Shown here piece after piece: positions 52,049 through 60,211 of a DNA stretch of 64,000 nucleotides (positions within the stretch are counted from its first letter, which is position 1; the number at the start of each line of letters is the position of its first letter). Source of the DNA: VFMC01 sp050248155 (GTDB lineage: Bacteria; Actinomycetota; Acidimicrobiia; Acidimicrobiales; Ilumatobacteraceae); the NCBI GenBank assembly GCA_050248155.1, contig JBFWSW010000002.1, forward strand, positions 62,001 to 126,000. The letters are read 5' to 3'. Below the pieces are notes generated by a model. The model saw only the letters and a program-made list of their open reading frames with translations. It made no database searches and was not told where the DNA came from. A program made the translations under genes and the position numbers.

Positions 52049-53688
52049 CCTCGGCCCTCCGGAAGCCATGGCTCCACCTCCGTCGCGCCACGCTCGACCG
52101 TGGCGAACTGGTCGGCACCGACGGCCATCCATGGTCCCACATCACCGTCGGGCCACTCGACGCGCACCTCGGCTGACTCGGCCTCGCCCAACCCGATGTG
52201 GATCCATCCGAGCTGGCCGCTCGCGTGGCCACCCCCGACCGTGACCTCGCGCGACATCACGCGGTCGCCGACGCGCACGTCGATCCAGGCTCCGACGGCA
52301 TCGACGTTCGGCGCGGGCTGGTGGAGACGCAGGCCCAACCAATGCCCCATCTGCTCGGGCTGCTCCGCGTCACCGGCGCCGACGTTGCGCCACACGCGCA
52401 CGTCGGTGCGACGGTGGACGACGACCAGATCGAGCAGGCCGTCGAGGTTGAGGTCGGCGAGCGCAGCGCCGCGCGACTTGTCGAAATCGACGATGCCCGC
52501 CGCCTCGGCGCCCTCGACGAACGTGCCGTCGGCCTGCCCGAGGAAGAGGTTGCTCGGGTCGCGGCTCGCGTAGTCGGGTTGCGCCTCGACGTTGCCCTTG
52601 GTGATGAACAGATCGACGAAGCCGTCGTTGTTCACGTCGTCGAACTCGGGGTGCCACGCGGTGGACGGCAGGACGTCGCCGCCGGTGTAGGGGCGTTGCG
52701 CGGTGACTCCGGAGTCGAGCGCGATGTCGCGGTAGGTCGGCCGATCGACGTCGCCGCTCTCGAGCGTCTGCAGCTTGTTGTCGCCCTGGCTGGTGAGGAA
52801 CACCTCCGGCAGCCCGTCTCCGTCGACGTCGTAGCTGGCGATGCCCATGCCCCACAGCCGCAGCGGCCGCCACCCGTCGGCTTCGGTGTACTCCCTCGGG
52901 GCCTCGCCCGGCACCACCCTCCACAGCTGGTCCTCGCCGTCGCGGTAGTAGTGGCGGTCGTTGGTCAATCGAAGGTCTCGCCGGCCCGATCGCGACCAGT
53001 CGCTGAAGAGCACCGAGAGCGTGCAGTACCCGGGCCTCAGCGGGATCGGCGCGCCGTACGCGTCCGCGGACATCGGCCGGACGAGCGCGCTCGGCGCACA
53101 GTCGGTGGTTCCCGGCACCAGGTAGTTGCCGAACGCGAGCGTGGGCAACGTGCTGACGGACTCCCATGTCGCGCTGAACGCCGCGGTCCACGCCTCGCCG
53201 CCGTCCAGGCCGAAGCGCGCCGTGGCATCCTCGAACGAGCAGTCGCCGAGCCCGCGCAACAGCACGTTGCCGCTGCCGCGGCGGAGGACGACGAGATCGG
53301 CGACGTCGTCGCTGTCGACATCGAGTGGATACGCACCCGTGACCGAGATGAGATCGGTGACAGGAGAAGGCATCGGCGCGAACCGCAGCGGACCACCGAC
53401 CGAGCTGTCGTTCCGGTACAGGGCGGCGGGCGCGGTGCCACCGGCGAGGTACAGCTCGGCCAGGCCGTCGCCGTTGCAGTCGAAGGTGGCCACACCACCG
53501 CCGACGAAGAACTCGAACTCGCCCGTGTAGGCGTGGTCGAGGCCTGCCGAGGCGGTCTCGTCCACCATGGTCGGCGCTGAGAGGGAGTCGTCGTTCGAGG
53601 CTGCGCTGCCCTGGCCGCACGCCATCAGACCCGTCGCGGCCAGTGCCCACGCGGCCAGCCCGCCGAGGGATCGTCGCAACCGGCTCAC
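52045..53688 (-). CDS. CRTAC1/UnbV family FG-GAP repeat lipoprotein
   Basis: A 547-residue exported protein. It starts with a lipoprotein signal (WALAATGLMAC). Beta-propeller FG-GAP/VCBS repeats with calcium-loop motifs follow: DCNGDGLAELYL, DVDSDDVADLVV, DVDGDGLPEVFLT, DVNNDGFVDLFIT and DLNLDGLLDLVVV. The end is an ASPIC/UnbV domain (GAWIDVRVGDRVMSREVTVG, VEWPDGDVG). The GTG at 53688 gives a proper signal sequence; no good ribosome site is visible. Its usual partner, the UnbU-like protein, is two genes away on the other strand. The role of UnbU/UnbV is not established. Confidence 0.85.
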   Translation of the reverse strand: MSRLRRSLGGLAAWALAATGLMACGQGSAASNDDSLSAPTMVDETASAGLDHAYTGEFEFFVGGGVATFDCNGDGLAELYLAGGTAPAALYRNDSSVGGPLRFAPMPSPVTDLISVTGAYPLDVDSDDVADLVVLRRGSGNVLLRGLGDCSFEDATARFGLDGGEAWTAAFSATWESVSTLPTLAFGNYLVPGTTDCAPSALVRPMSADAYGAPIPLRPGYCTLSVLFSDWSRSGRRDLRLTNDRHYYRDGEDQLWRVVPGEAPREYTEADGWRPLRLWGMGIASYDVDGDGLPEVFLTSQGDNKLQTLESGDVDRPTYRDIALDSGVTAQRPYTGGDVLPSTAWHPEFDDVNNDGFVDLFITKGNVEAQPDYASRDPSNLFLGQADGTFVEGAEAAGIVDFDKSRGAALADLNLDGLLDLVVVHRRTDVRVWRNVGAGDAEQPEQMGHWLGLRLHQPAPNVDAVGAWIDVRVGDRVMSREVTVGGGHASGQLGWIHIGLGEAESAEVRVEWPDGDVGPWMAVGADQFATVERGATEVEPWLPEGRG

Positions 53689-53734
53689 GCACGGATTGAA
53701 CCAGATCGGGATCTCGCGCGAAGATCGTCCACAT

Positions 53735-53763
53735 CGCGAACAAAACATGCGATACAGTTCGCG
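53735..53763. promoter_or_regulatory. Inverted repeat in the xylF promoter
   Basis: cgcgaac (53735-53741) and gttcgcg (53757-53763) form a 7-bp perfect inverted repeat with 15 bases between, about 50 bases before the xylF start. A sugar-responsive repressor site is the natural reading. Confidence 0.5.
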
Positions 53764-53813
53764 CTGGTCGCAGTTCTCAGACTGGGACGTCAACCGACGA
53801 AGGGGGATATGAG

Positions 53814-54935
53814 ATGCACGTGCGGCGATTGGCCGGTGTCGCACTCGTCGCGGGCTTGGTGCTCGCGGCGTGTGGCGGCGACGACGACGACAAAGGCGCA
53901 CCACAGACGACGGCAGCGCCGGCTACGACGGGAGCCGCACCAGGAACCACGGCCGCGGCCGGTGGCGAGTGTGTCGTCGGTGTGTCGTGGAACAACTACC
54001 AGGAAGAGCGCTGGGCCAAGTGGGACGAGCCCGCGCTGAAGGACGCGATCGAAGCCGGTGGCGGGTCATACATCTCGAACGACGCCAAGTCGTCGGCCGA
54101 GACGCAGGCCAGCAACGTCGAGAACCTCATCTCGCAGGGCGCCAACGTGGTCGTCATCCTCGCCCAGGACGGCACGGCCATCAAGCCGGCGGTCGCCAGC
54201 GCGCTCAACGCCGGCGTGCCGGTCATCGCGTACGACCGCCTGATCGAGGACCCGGGCGTGCTGTACCTCACCTTCGACAACGTCGAGGTCGGTCGCATGG
54301 AAGCGCGAGCGGTGTTCGAGCTCGTGCCGAAGGGCAAGTACATCATCATCAAGGGCAACTCGGCCGACGCGAACGCCGATTTCCTGCGTGCCGGTTACGA
54401 GGACGTGATCGGTGAGGCCGTGGCAGCCGGTGACATCGAGATCGTCGGCGAGAGCTACACGGACAACTGGGACCCGGCGATCGCCCAGACCCAGACCGAG
54501 CAGTTCCTCACCGCAGCGAACAACGACGTCGACGCCGTGCTCTCCGAGAACGACGGCATGGCCGGCGGTGTCGTGGCCGCGCTCGAGGCCCAGGGCCTCG
54601 CCGGTGAGGTGCCGGTGTCGGGTCAGGACGGCGACCAGGCCGCGCTGAACCGCATCGCCCTCGGCACCCAGACGGTCAGCGTGTGGAAGGACGCCCGCGA
54701 GCTCGGCACGACGGCCGGTGAGTCGGCGATCTCGCTCTGCGCCAACCCCGATCCGGCGAGCGTCGCCGGCACGGCTTCATTCACGACGCCCGGTGGTGTC
54801 GACGTCACGTCCATCCTCCTGAAGCCCATCCCGATCCAGCAGGACAACCTGAACGTCGTGCTCGACGCCGGCTGGATCGATCAGGCGACGCTCTGCCAGG
54901 GCGTCGAGGCCGGCTCGGTGGCGGCCTGCGGCTGA
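53814..54935 (+). CDS. xylF: Xylose-type sugar ABC transporter substrate-binding lipoprotein
   Basis: Periplasmic-binding-protein-like receptor, 373 residues, with lipobox LVLAACGG and a Thr/Ala-rich linker. The body follows XylF closely by pattern: WNNYQEERWAKW, SSAETQASNVENLISQGANV, VIAYDRLIEDPGV, FDNVEVGRMEARAVFELVPKG, GNSADANADFLRAGYEDV, VLSENDGMAGGVVAALEAQG and SGQDGDQAALNRIALGTQT. It should bind a pentose or similar monosaccharide. The ATG follows GAAGGGGG. A strong hairpin separates it from the permease gene, as in the peptide importer. Confidence 0.9.
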   Translation: MHVRRLAGVALVAGLVLAACGGDDDDKGAPQTTAAPATTGAAPGTTAAAGGECVVGVSWNNYQEERWAKWDEPALKDAIEAGGGSYISNDAKSSAETQASNVENLISQGANVVVILAQDGTAIKPAVASALNAGVPVIAYDRLIEDPGVLYLTFDNVEVGRMEARAVFELVPKGKYIIIKGNSADANADFLRAGYEDVIGEAVAAGDIEIVGESYTDNWDPAIAQTQTEQFLTAANNDVDAVLSENDGMAGGVVAALEAQGLAGEVPVSGQDGDQAALNRIALGTQTVSVWKDARELGTTAGESAISLCANPDPASVAGTASFTTPGGVDVTSILLKPIPIQQDNLNVVLDAGWIDQATLCQGVEAGSVAACG

Positions 54936-54963
54936 TCGCCGGCTGATCACCACATGACGAAGG

Positions 54964-55004
54964 CCGTCCCCCTCGTGCGCGAAGATCGCGTGCGAGGGGG
55001 ACGG
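54964..55004 (+). terminator. 12-bp hairpin between xylF and xylH
   Basis: ccgtccccctcg (54964-54975) pairs exactly with cgagggggacgg (54993-55004); the 17-base loop can form a further 4-bp cgcg stem. It lies 28 bases after the xylF stop and probably limits read-through or protects the xylF message. Confidence 0.75.
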
Positions 55005-55043
55005 TCGCGTTCTGCACCGGCGTGACGACGAGAGGGCATGAGG

Positions 55044-56366
55044 ATGAGTGAGGGTTCCGTGACGGCAGCCGGTGTGTCCAGCGCGACGTCGGATCGTCCG
55101 GCGTGGCGAACGAGCCTCGCCTCGGCCGAGCTCGACACCCGCTTGTTCGGGACGGTGGGTGCGATCGTCGTCATCTGGGTCGGGTTCCACATCTGGTCGG
55201 GTGGCGACTTCCTCACCGCTCGCAACCTGTGGAACCTGTCGGTCCAGAGCACGTCGATCGCGATCATGGCGACCGGCATGGTGCTCATCATCGTGTCGCG
55301 CAACATCGACCTCTCCGTCGGGTCGCTGCTCGGGTTCCTCGGTTACGTGATGGCGATGGTGCAGACCGAGTGGATCCCGAAGACCTTCGACCTCGGGTAC
55401 GGGCACTGGTACATCTGGCTGGTCACCCTCGCCGTCGGCCTCACGCTCGGAGCCCTGTGCGGGCTGCTGCAAGGGTTCCTCGTCGGCTACGCCAAGATCC
55501 CCGCGTTCATCGTCACGTTGGGTGGCTATCTGGTCTGGCGTGGTCTCATCTTCCGCTTCAAGCAGGGCCAGACGCTGTCGCCGCTCGACAAGACGTTCAA
55601 GCTGCTCGGTGGTGGGCCGAAGGGATCGCTCGGCGACTGGAAGAGCTGGACGCTCGGCGCGCTGGCGTGCCTCGCGATCGTCGCCGGCATCGTCGTCTCG
55701 CGGCGCCGGCGCCAACGGTTCGAGCTCACCGTGCGCGCGGCGTGGATCGATGCAGCGCTCGCGACCATCGGCTGCGCCGTCGTGCTCGCCGCGGTGATGG
55801 TCGCGAACGCCTACAAGTGGCCTCCCAACCTCGCTCGCCAGTACGCCCAGGAGCACGGCATCACCGAACCCGAGGGCGGGCTCAAGATCGCGACCGGCAT
55901 CGCCTACCCGGTCGTCATCCTCATCGGCATCACCCTGCTGATGACATACCTGGCGCGGCGCCGTCGCTTCGGCAGGTACGTGTACGCCATCGGCGGGAAC
56001 CCGACCGCGGCAGAACTGGGAGGCATCAACACCCGCCGGATCATCATGTTCACCTTCATGCTGATGGGCGTGCTCTGCGCGGCGAGCGCCGCCGTGCAGA
56101 CGGCCCGTCTCGACTCGGCGGTGACCAACCTCGGCGTGCAGAACGAGCTCGACGTCATCTCGGCTGCAGTCATCGGCGGCACGTCGTTCGCCGGCGGTGT
56201 CGGCACCATCCCGGGCGCTGTGCTCGGAGCGGTCATCATGCAGTCGCTCCGGTCGGGCATGGTGCTGCTGAACGTCGACTCGCCGGGCCAGGACATCGTC
56301 GTCGGCATCGTGCTCGTCGTCGCCGTCGGCATCGACTCGATGCTCAACCGTCGCCGGGCGAGCTGA
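55044..56366 (+). CDS. xylH: Xylose-type sugar ABC transporter permease
   Basis: A 440-residue membrane subunit of the branched-chain amino acid/sugar permease family. It shows MATGMVLIIVSRNIDLSVGS (the conserved region of sugar permeases), IPAFIVTLGGYLVWRGLIF, GRYVYAIGGNPTAAELGGIN and a C-terminal VISAAVIGGTSFAGGVGTI. A stretch between about residues 180 and 275 adds extra helices, as in XylH but not in RbsC. ATG 55044 has AGAGGG at proper spacing; ATG 55038 is too close to it. It is followed by the ATPase gene after 29 bases. Confidence 0.88.
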   Translation: MSEGSVTAAGVSSATSDRPAWRTSLASAELDTRLFGTVGAIVVIWVGFHIWSGGDFLTARNLWNLSVQSTSIAIMATGMVLIIVSRNIDLSVGSLLGFLGYVMAMVQTEWIPKTFDLGYGHWYIWLVTLAVGLTLGALCGLLQGFLVGYAKIPAFIVTLGGYLVWRGLIFRFKQGQTLSPLDKTFKLLGGGPKGSLGDWKSWTLGALACLAIVAGIVVSRRRRQRFELTVRAAWIDAALATIGCAVVLAAVMVANAYKWPPNLARQYAQEHGITEPEGGLKIATGIAYPVVILIGITLLMTYLARRRRFGRYVYAIGGNPTAAELGGINTRRIIMFTFMLMGVLCAASAAVQTARLDSAVTNLGVQNELDVISAAVIGGTSFAGGVGTIPGAVLGAVIMQSLRSGMVLLNVDSPGQDIVVGIVLVVAVGIDSMLNRRRAS

Positions 56367-56395
56367 CCAATGCGAGCACGAGGAGGGAGCCTGCG

Positions 56396-57208
56396 GTGAG
56401 CGATCCCACGGCCGAGGCGAGCCACCCGACCGACCGGGTGCCGCTCGTCGAGATGCGCAACATCCGGGTCGCCTTCGGCGGCGTCCACGCGGTCGACGGC
56501 GTGAGCTTGAACCTCTTCCCGGGCGAGGTGGTCGCGCTCGTCGGCGGCAACGGCGCCGGGAAGTCGACGCTCATCCACACGCTGTCCGGGGCGCACCCGG
56601 CCGATTCGGGCGAGATCGTGATCAACGGCCAGCCCGCCACCATCCGCAACCCCCGCGATGCGCGCCACTACGGCATCGAGGCGATCTACCAGACGCTCGC
56701 GCTGGCCGACAACATCGACGCGGCAGGCAACGTGTTCCTCGGACGCGAGCTGCGCACCAAGAGCGGCTCGCTCGACGACTCGGCGATGGCGTCGGCCACC
56801 CAGCGTGTGATGCAGCGGCTCAACCCGCGGTTCAAGAACCTGAAGACGGCCGTGAAGTCGCTCTCGGGCGGCCAGCGCCAATCGGTGGCCATCGCCCGAG
56901 CCGTGCACTTCAACGCGAAGATCCTCATCATGGACGAGCCGACAGCTGCGCTCGGCCCGGCCGAGACGGGTCAGGTGCGCGACCTCATCAACCAGCTCAA
57001 GTCCGAAGGCATCGGCATCTTCCTCATCAGCCACGACATCCACGACGTGTTCGATCTCGCCGATCGCATCAGCGTCATGTTGCAGGGCAAGCTCGTCGGA
57101 ACCGTCGACAAGGCGAAGGTCACCAAGGACGAGGTGCTGGCGATGATCATCATGGGCAAGCACCCGGGCGAGGTGTCGAACCAGGACCTCGCCGAGCTCC
57201 ACGACTGA
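56396..57208 (+). CDS. Sugar ABC transporter ATP-binding protein, single ATPase domain
   Basis: A 270-residue ATPase: Walker A GGNGAGKST, Q-loop AIYQTLALADNID, signature LSGGQRQSVAIARAV, Walker B ILIMDEPTAALGP. Most XylG/RbsA-type sugar ATPases have two fused ATPase domains (about 500 residues); this one has a single domain like FrcA of fructose importers and must dimerise. The GTG start follows AGGAGGGA. With XylF and XylH-like subunits it completes one importer. Ends 74 bases before the next gene. Confidence 0.88.
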   Translation: MSDPTAEASHPTDRVPLVEMRNIRVAFGGVHAVDGVSLNLFPGEVVALVGGNGAGKSTLIHTLSGAHPADSGEIVINGQPATIRNPRDARHYGIEAIYQTLALADNIDAAGNVFLGRELRTKSGSLDDSAMASATQRVMQRLNPRFKNLKTAVKSLSGGQRQSVAIARAVHFNAKILIMDEPTAALGPAETGQVRDLINQLKSEGIGIFLISHDIHDVFDLADRISVMLQGKLVGTVDKAKVTKDEVLAMIIMGKHPGEVSNQDLAELHD

Positions 57209-57282
57209 GGCTGTTGACCGCCCCGGCGGGTCTGGCGGAAATGGACGGTTGAGGCGTCCTGCGACGGGGAAGTCCGCCGCCG

Positions 57283-57864
57283 ATGATGCGTCGGTTCGAT
57301 GGGGCGTCGTGGCTCGGCCCGCGAACGAGCAGTGGAGCGCTGGCCGACGTCGGCCTGGGCATCGGCAGCCTCATGGCATGGTTGCTGAGTGGCTCGGTGT
57401 CGATGCTGGCGGCAGGCGTCCTCACGCTCGCCGTGGGCGCCAACCAGGGCATCGGCCTCGCTCGCGGTCGCCGAGCGATGCGACTCGCAGCGTGCCTGTT
57501 CCCGGCCGCTGCACTGGTCGCGCTCATGGCCGGAGTCGACTCGATGCGCGGCCATCACGTCGTCTCGCCCAACGTGCTCGGGTTCGCGGTGTTGGCGATG
57601 GCGTTCTGGCTCGAGGGCACGCCGGTCCTGGCCGACGACACGGGCACGCTGACCGGGCTGGTGTTGGCGCTGGTCGGGGCGACGGTGACCGGGCTGACGG
57701 GCAACACGCGATTCGACGCGTTGGGAAGCATCGGCGTCGGCCTGCTGCTCGTGGTGGCCGCGGTCGCGCTCGCCGCGGACACACCCGCGAGCGGCGATCC
57801 GGAATCCGCCGACCCGGCAACCGATCTGGCAGCCGACCCGGTCGCCCGGGTCGGTCAACGGTGA
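57283..57864 (+). CDS. Small membrane protein resembling the membrane half of a CDF transporter
   Basis: A 193-residue protein with about five hydrophobic helices: GLGIGSLMAWLLSGSVSMLA, VLTLAVGANQGIGLARG, LFPAAALVALMAGVDSM, VLGFAVLAMAFWLEG and LTGLVLALVGATVTGL, followed by FDALGSIGVGLLLVVAAVAL. The last stretch is typical of cation diffusion facilitator helix 6, but the metal-site Asp/His pairs and the cytoplasmic C-terminal domain are not evident. It may be a truncated or repurposed CDF relative. Start at ATG 57283; ATG 57286 is equally possible. Confidence 0.55.
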   Translation: MMRRFDGASWLGPRTSSGALADVGLGIGSLMAWLLSGSVSMLAAGVLTLAVGANQGIGLARGRRAMRLAACLFPAAALVALMAGVDSMRGHHVVSPNVLGFAVLAMAFWLEGTPVLADDTGTLTGLVLALVGATVTGLTGNTRFDALGSIGVGLLLVVAAVALAADTPASGDPESADPATDLAADPVARVGQR

Positions 57865-57998
57865 GCGGCGAGCTCGCCGAGATCGCCCGGCTCGCACTCC
57901 CGCTCGACGGCGCCGCCGACCTCGATCCGCACGAACCCCGACGCGGTCGGGCACGCTCTGGCCGCGGCTCGGTGCTTCGACCGCACCCGCAGCCATGA
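57861..57998 (+). pseudogene. Short ORF, possible gene remnant
   Basis: A 45-residue frame whose GTG overlaps the previous stop (GTGA). The beginning, SGELAEIARLALPLDGAADL, resembles the N-terminus of erythromycin-esterase-like hydrolases. The frame is then lost, while another frame continues as GHALAAARCFDRTRSHDRAE. A decayed hydrolase gene is a weak suggestion only. Confidence 0.2.
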
Positions 57999-58086
57999 CC
58001 GAGCCGAAGACCTAACCCTTCAGCGTGTGAGCGGGGTCGTGCGTCCGAGGCTCCGGGGTTCGGACGCCGCGAGCCGACACGGCAGC

Positions 58087-58713
58087 ATGCACCGTGACGC
58101 CGGCGGAGCCGATGAAGATGATCGCGTGGAACTCCGACCGCTCCGGCCGCCGCATGCCGTCATCGGCGCGAAGGTGCTCCTGGCTGCACTCCTGCTGTGC
58201 GGCGCGCTGTTCCCGAACGTCGGCGGCTTCGAGGGAAAGGGGATGGCGTTCCGTTTGCCGATCTTCCTCGCACCTTCCCTGATCGTTCCGGTTCGCTGGT
58301 GGCGCCGGCGGGGCATCTACCCCGTCGCCCTCGACGTTGCCCTCACCGTGCCGTTCCTGCTCGACACGGCGGCGAACGCCGTGGGCCTCTACGACCACTT
58401 CGATCCGACCGACGACGTCTTGCACTTCGTGAACTGGCTGGTGCTCGTCGGCGGCATCGCCCTGACGTGGTGGCTCGCGCCGGCGACGCGCGACGCGCCG
58501 CGTTGGCTGGTGTGGGCGGCGGCCGCCGGGTTCGGTGCGGCGGCGATCATCGTGTGGGAAGCGGGGGAGTACGCCGTGATGCGTGCCGGTGTGGGCGGGC
58601 TGTCGCTCACCTACGGTGACACGATCGGCGACCTGCTCGTGTCGACGACCGGTGGCGCGATCGGAGCCTGGGTCGTGATCGCGCTCGCCGCGCGCTCGGC
58701 GCCCGCTCCCTGA
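58087..58713 (+). CDS. Multi-pass membrane protein (DUF2238-like)
   Basis: A 208-residue membrane protein with about five or six helices: KVLLAALLLCGALFPNVGG, LPIFLAPSLIVPVRWW, VALDVALTVPFLLDTAANAV, and so on. It has conserved-looking polar spots LYDHFDPTDDVLHFVNW, VWEAGEYAVMRAG and YGDTIGDLLVSTTGGAIGAW. These are shared with DUF2238/YjdF-like proteins of unknown function. The start is uncertain: ATG 58087 or GTG 58126. There is no clear operon partner. Confidence 0.65.
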   Translation: MHRDAGGADEDDRVELRPLRPPHAVIGAKVLLAALLLCGALFPNVGGFEGKGMAFRLPIFLAPSLIVPVRWWRRRGIYPVALDVALTVPFLLDTAANAVGLYDHFDPTDDVLHFVNWLVLVGGIALTWWLAPATRDAPRWLVWAAAAGFGAAAIIVWEAGEYAVMRAGVGGLSLTYGDTIGDLLVSTTGGAIGAWVVIALAARSAPAP

Positions 58714-58764
58714 GCGCTCTCCCGGAGCGGTTTTCGGGAGACCGAGGTTGGGTACCTGCAGGGC

Positions 58765-59871
58765 ATGCAACGATCCGGTCAGTCCGCGCCCGCCGTCGTC
58801 GACCACCGGGATCTGGCCGACATCCTGCAACGCGAGGGCCCCTTCCTCACCGTGTGGGCAGCACGGCCCGATCCGTTGCCGAACGCGATCTCCTCACGGC
58901 TGCGCGGGATGCACGGCGCCGACGCTGCCGTGATCCCGACGGAGGTGTTCGACGCCCTCGCCGATGCGGTGGCCGGCCAGCTGCCCGCCGCCGAAGGCGT
59001 CGTGGCGGTTGCCGATCGCTCGGGTGTGGTGCTGACCGAGGCGCTCCCCGAGCCGCCGCGACACGAGCTCGAGCGGGTGGGTGCCGTGCCGTCACTGTCA
59101 CCGGTCATCGAGCACCGCCAGGCGTCGATCCCCTTCGTCGTGCTCGTCGCGGATCGCCGAGGGTGCGATCTCTACTGGTCGGGGCGCCAGGGTGAGGGTG
59201 CCACTTCGGTGGCCGGTGACGACATGTACATCCGGAAGGTCCAAGCCGGCGGCTGGTCGCACCGCACGTTCCAGCAGCGCGCCGAGAACACGTGGGATCA
59301 CACGGCCGGGGAGATCGCAGCGGAGCTCACCCGCGTGGTCGACGAGGTGCGCGCACGCGTGGTCACGGTCTCCGGTGACGTACGGATGCTGCAACTCCTG
59401 CAGAAGCGGCTGCCGTCGGCCGTCGCGTCGCGCGTCCGAGAGGTTCCGGGCGGTCGCAGCGATGACGGCTCGGACGACGCCCACGACGCCGCAGTTCGCC
59501 GCTGGATCCGCACCGCGGTCGCGGAGGACACGGTCGCGGTGCTGCGCCAGTTCGACGAGGAGCGCGGCAGAGCCGACCGTGCTGCGGACGGAGCGGTCGC
59601 GACCTTCGCCGCGCTCCGCGAGGCACGAGTCGACACATTGCTCGTGCACGACGACGTCGATGTTCCTGGCACCGGCTTCTTCGCGCCGGGCGAAGCGATG
59701 TTGGTCGCCGAGAACCCCGACATCCTGGCTGCGATGGGCCGGTCCGACCTGCGTCAGGCTCGGGCTGTCGATGTCGCGATCCGCGCCAGCGTGCTGACCG
59801 GAGCGGCGGTCAGAGTGGTGCCCGCCTCACCCCGGTTGACCGATGGGCTCGGCGCGCTGTTGCGCTGGTGA
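58765..59871 (+). CDS. Rv2629/Vms1-like release-factor-fold protein (baeRF family)
   Basis: A 368-residue protein like the actinobacterial Rv2629 family, which belongs to the bacterial/archaeal eRF1-like (baeRF) superfamily related to Vms1/ANKZF1 peptidyl-tRNA hydrolases. Marks are the N-terminal LADILQREGPFLTVWAA, the central WSHRTFQQRAENTWDHTAGE, and the C-terminal L7Ae-like part RVDTLLVHDDVD. In mycobacteria the relative is dormancy-linked; a ribosome-rescue role is inference. The start at ATG 58765 has only a weak ribosome site. Confidence 0.78.
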   Translation: MQRSGQSAPAVVDHRDLADILQREGPFLTVWAARPDPLPNAISSRLRGMHGADAAVIPTEVFDALADAVAGQLPAAEGVVAVADRSGVVLTEALPEPPRHELERVGAVPSLSPVIEHRQASIPFVVLVADRRGCDLYWSGRQGEGATSVAGDDMYIRKVQAGGWSHRTFQQRAENTWDHTAGEIAAELTRVVDEVRARVVTVSGDVRMLQLLQKRLPSAVASRVREVPGGRSDDGSDDAHDAAVRRWIRTAVAEDTVAVLRQFDEERGRADRAADGAVATFAALREARVDTLLVHDDVDVPGTGFFAPGEAMLVAENPDILAAMGRSDLRQARAVDVAIRASVLTGAAVRVVPASPRLTDGLGALLRW

Positions 59872-59890
59872 CCGTGCGCTGGCCGGTCAC
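59868..59890. terminator. Hairpin spanning two convergent stop codons
   Basis: gtgaccg (59868-59874) pairs with cggtcac (59884-59890). It includes both the stop of the release-factor-fold gene and that of the CsoR-family gene. Confidence 0.45.
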
Positions 59891-60156
59891 GCCAGCTTCA
59901 TGAACATCTTCTGCACGTCGTCGATCGAGTAGCCCTCGGCCGTGGATTCGTCCGGATGTGCGAGGCACCACGTGAGGCCACTGGCGACGAGCAGGAAACC
60001 GGCCTGGTCGAGCGCCTTGCTGGCGGCTGACATCTGGGTGACGATGTCGCGGCAGTCTCGACCGTCCGCCACCATCTGCTGGATGCCGCGCAGCTGACCT
60101 TCCACTCGCCGCAGCCGGCGGTTCACATCGGCGAGCGTCTCGTCGGGGATCTCCAT
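59887..60156 (-). CDS. CsoR/CstR-family regulator, likely persulfide-sensing type
   Basis: An 89-residue all-helical repressor of the CsoR family (DUF156): LRRVEGQLRGIQQMVADGRDCRDIVTQ, then KALDQAGFLLVASGLTWCL. Copper-sensing CsoR uses Cys-His-Cys; here Cys35 and Cys64 are kept but the His position is Gly60. That matches CstR-type persulfide sensors, which need only the two cysteines. The ATG at 60156 is almost directly behind GGAGG, so initiation may be leaderless or unusual. A palindrome gataccc-N4-gggtatc lies upstream, fitting autoregulation. It follows the SpoIIE-type gene on the same strand. Confidence 0.82.
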   Translation of the reverse strand: MEIPDETLADVNRRLRRVEGQLRGIQQMVADGRDCRDIVTQMSAASKALDQAGFLLVASGLTWCLAHPDESTAEGYSIDDVQKMFMKLA

Positions 60157-60181
60157 GCCTCCACGATACCGAGTCGATGGC

Positions 60182-60199
60182 GATACCCAGTGGGGTATC
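60182..60199. promoter_or_regulatory. CsoR/CstR-type operator
   Basis: gataccc-agtg-gggtatc is a perfect palindrome with 7-base arms, of the ATACCC/GGGTAT type bound by CsoR-family repressors. It lies 26 bases before the start of the regulator gene. Confidence 0.65.
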
Positions 60200-60211
60200 A
60201 GCCCGTGAGCA

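Noticed and set aside
49116..53688. Part of an enediyne biosynthesis cluster
   Set aside because: UnbU/UnbV-like genes alone are widespread, and no polyketide synthase or other enediyne gene is in the window.
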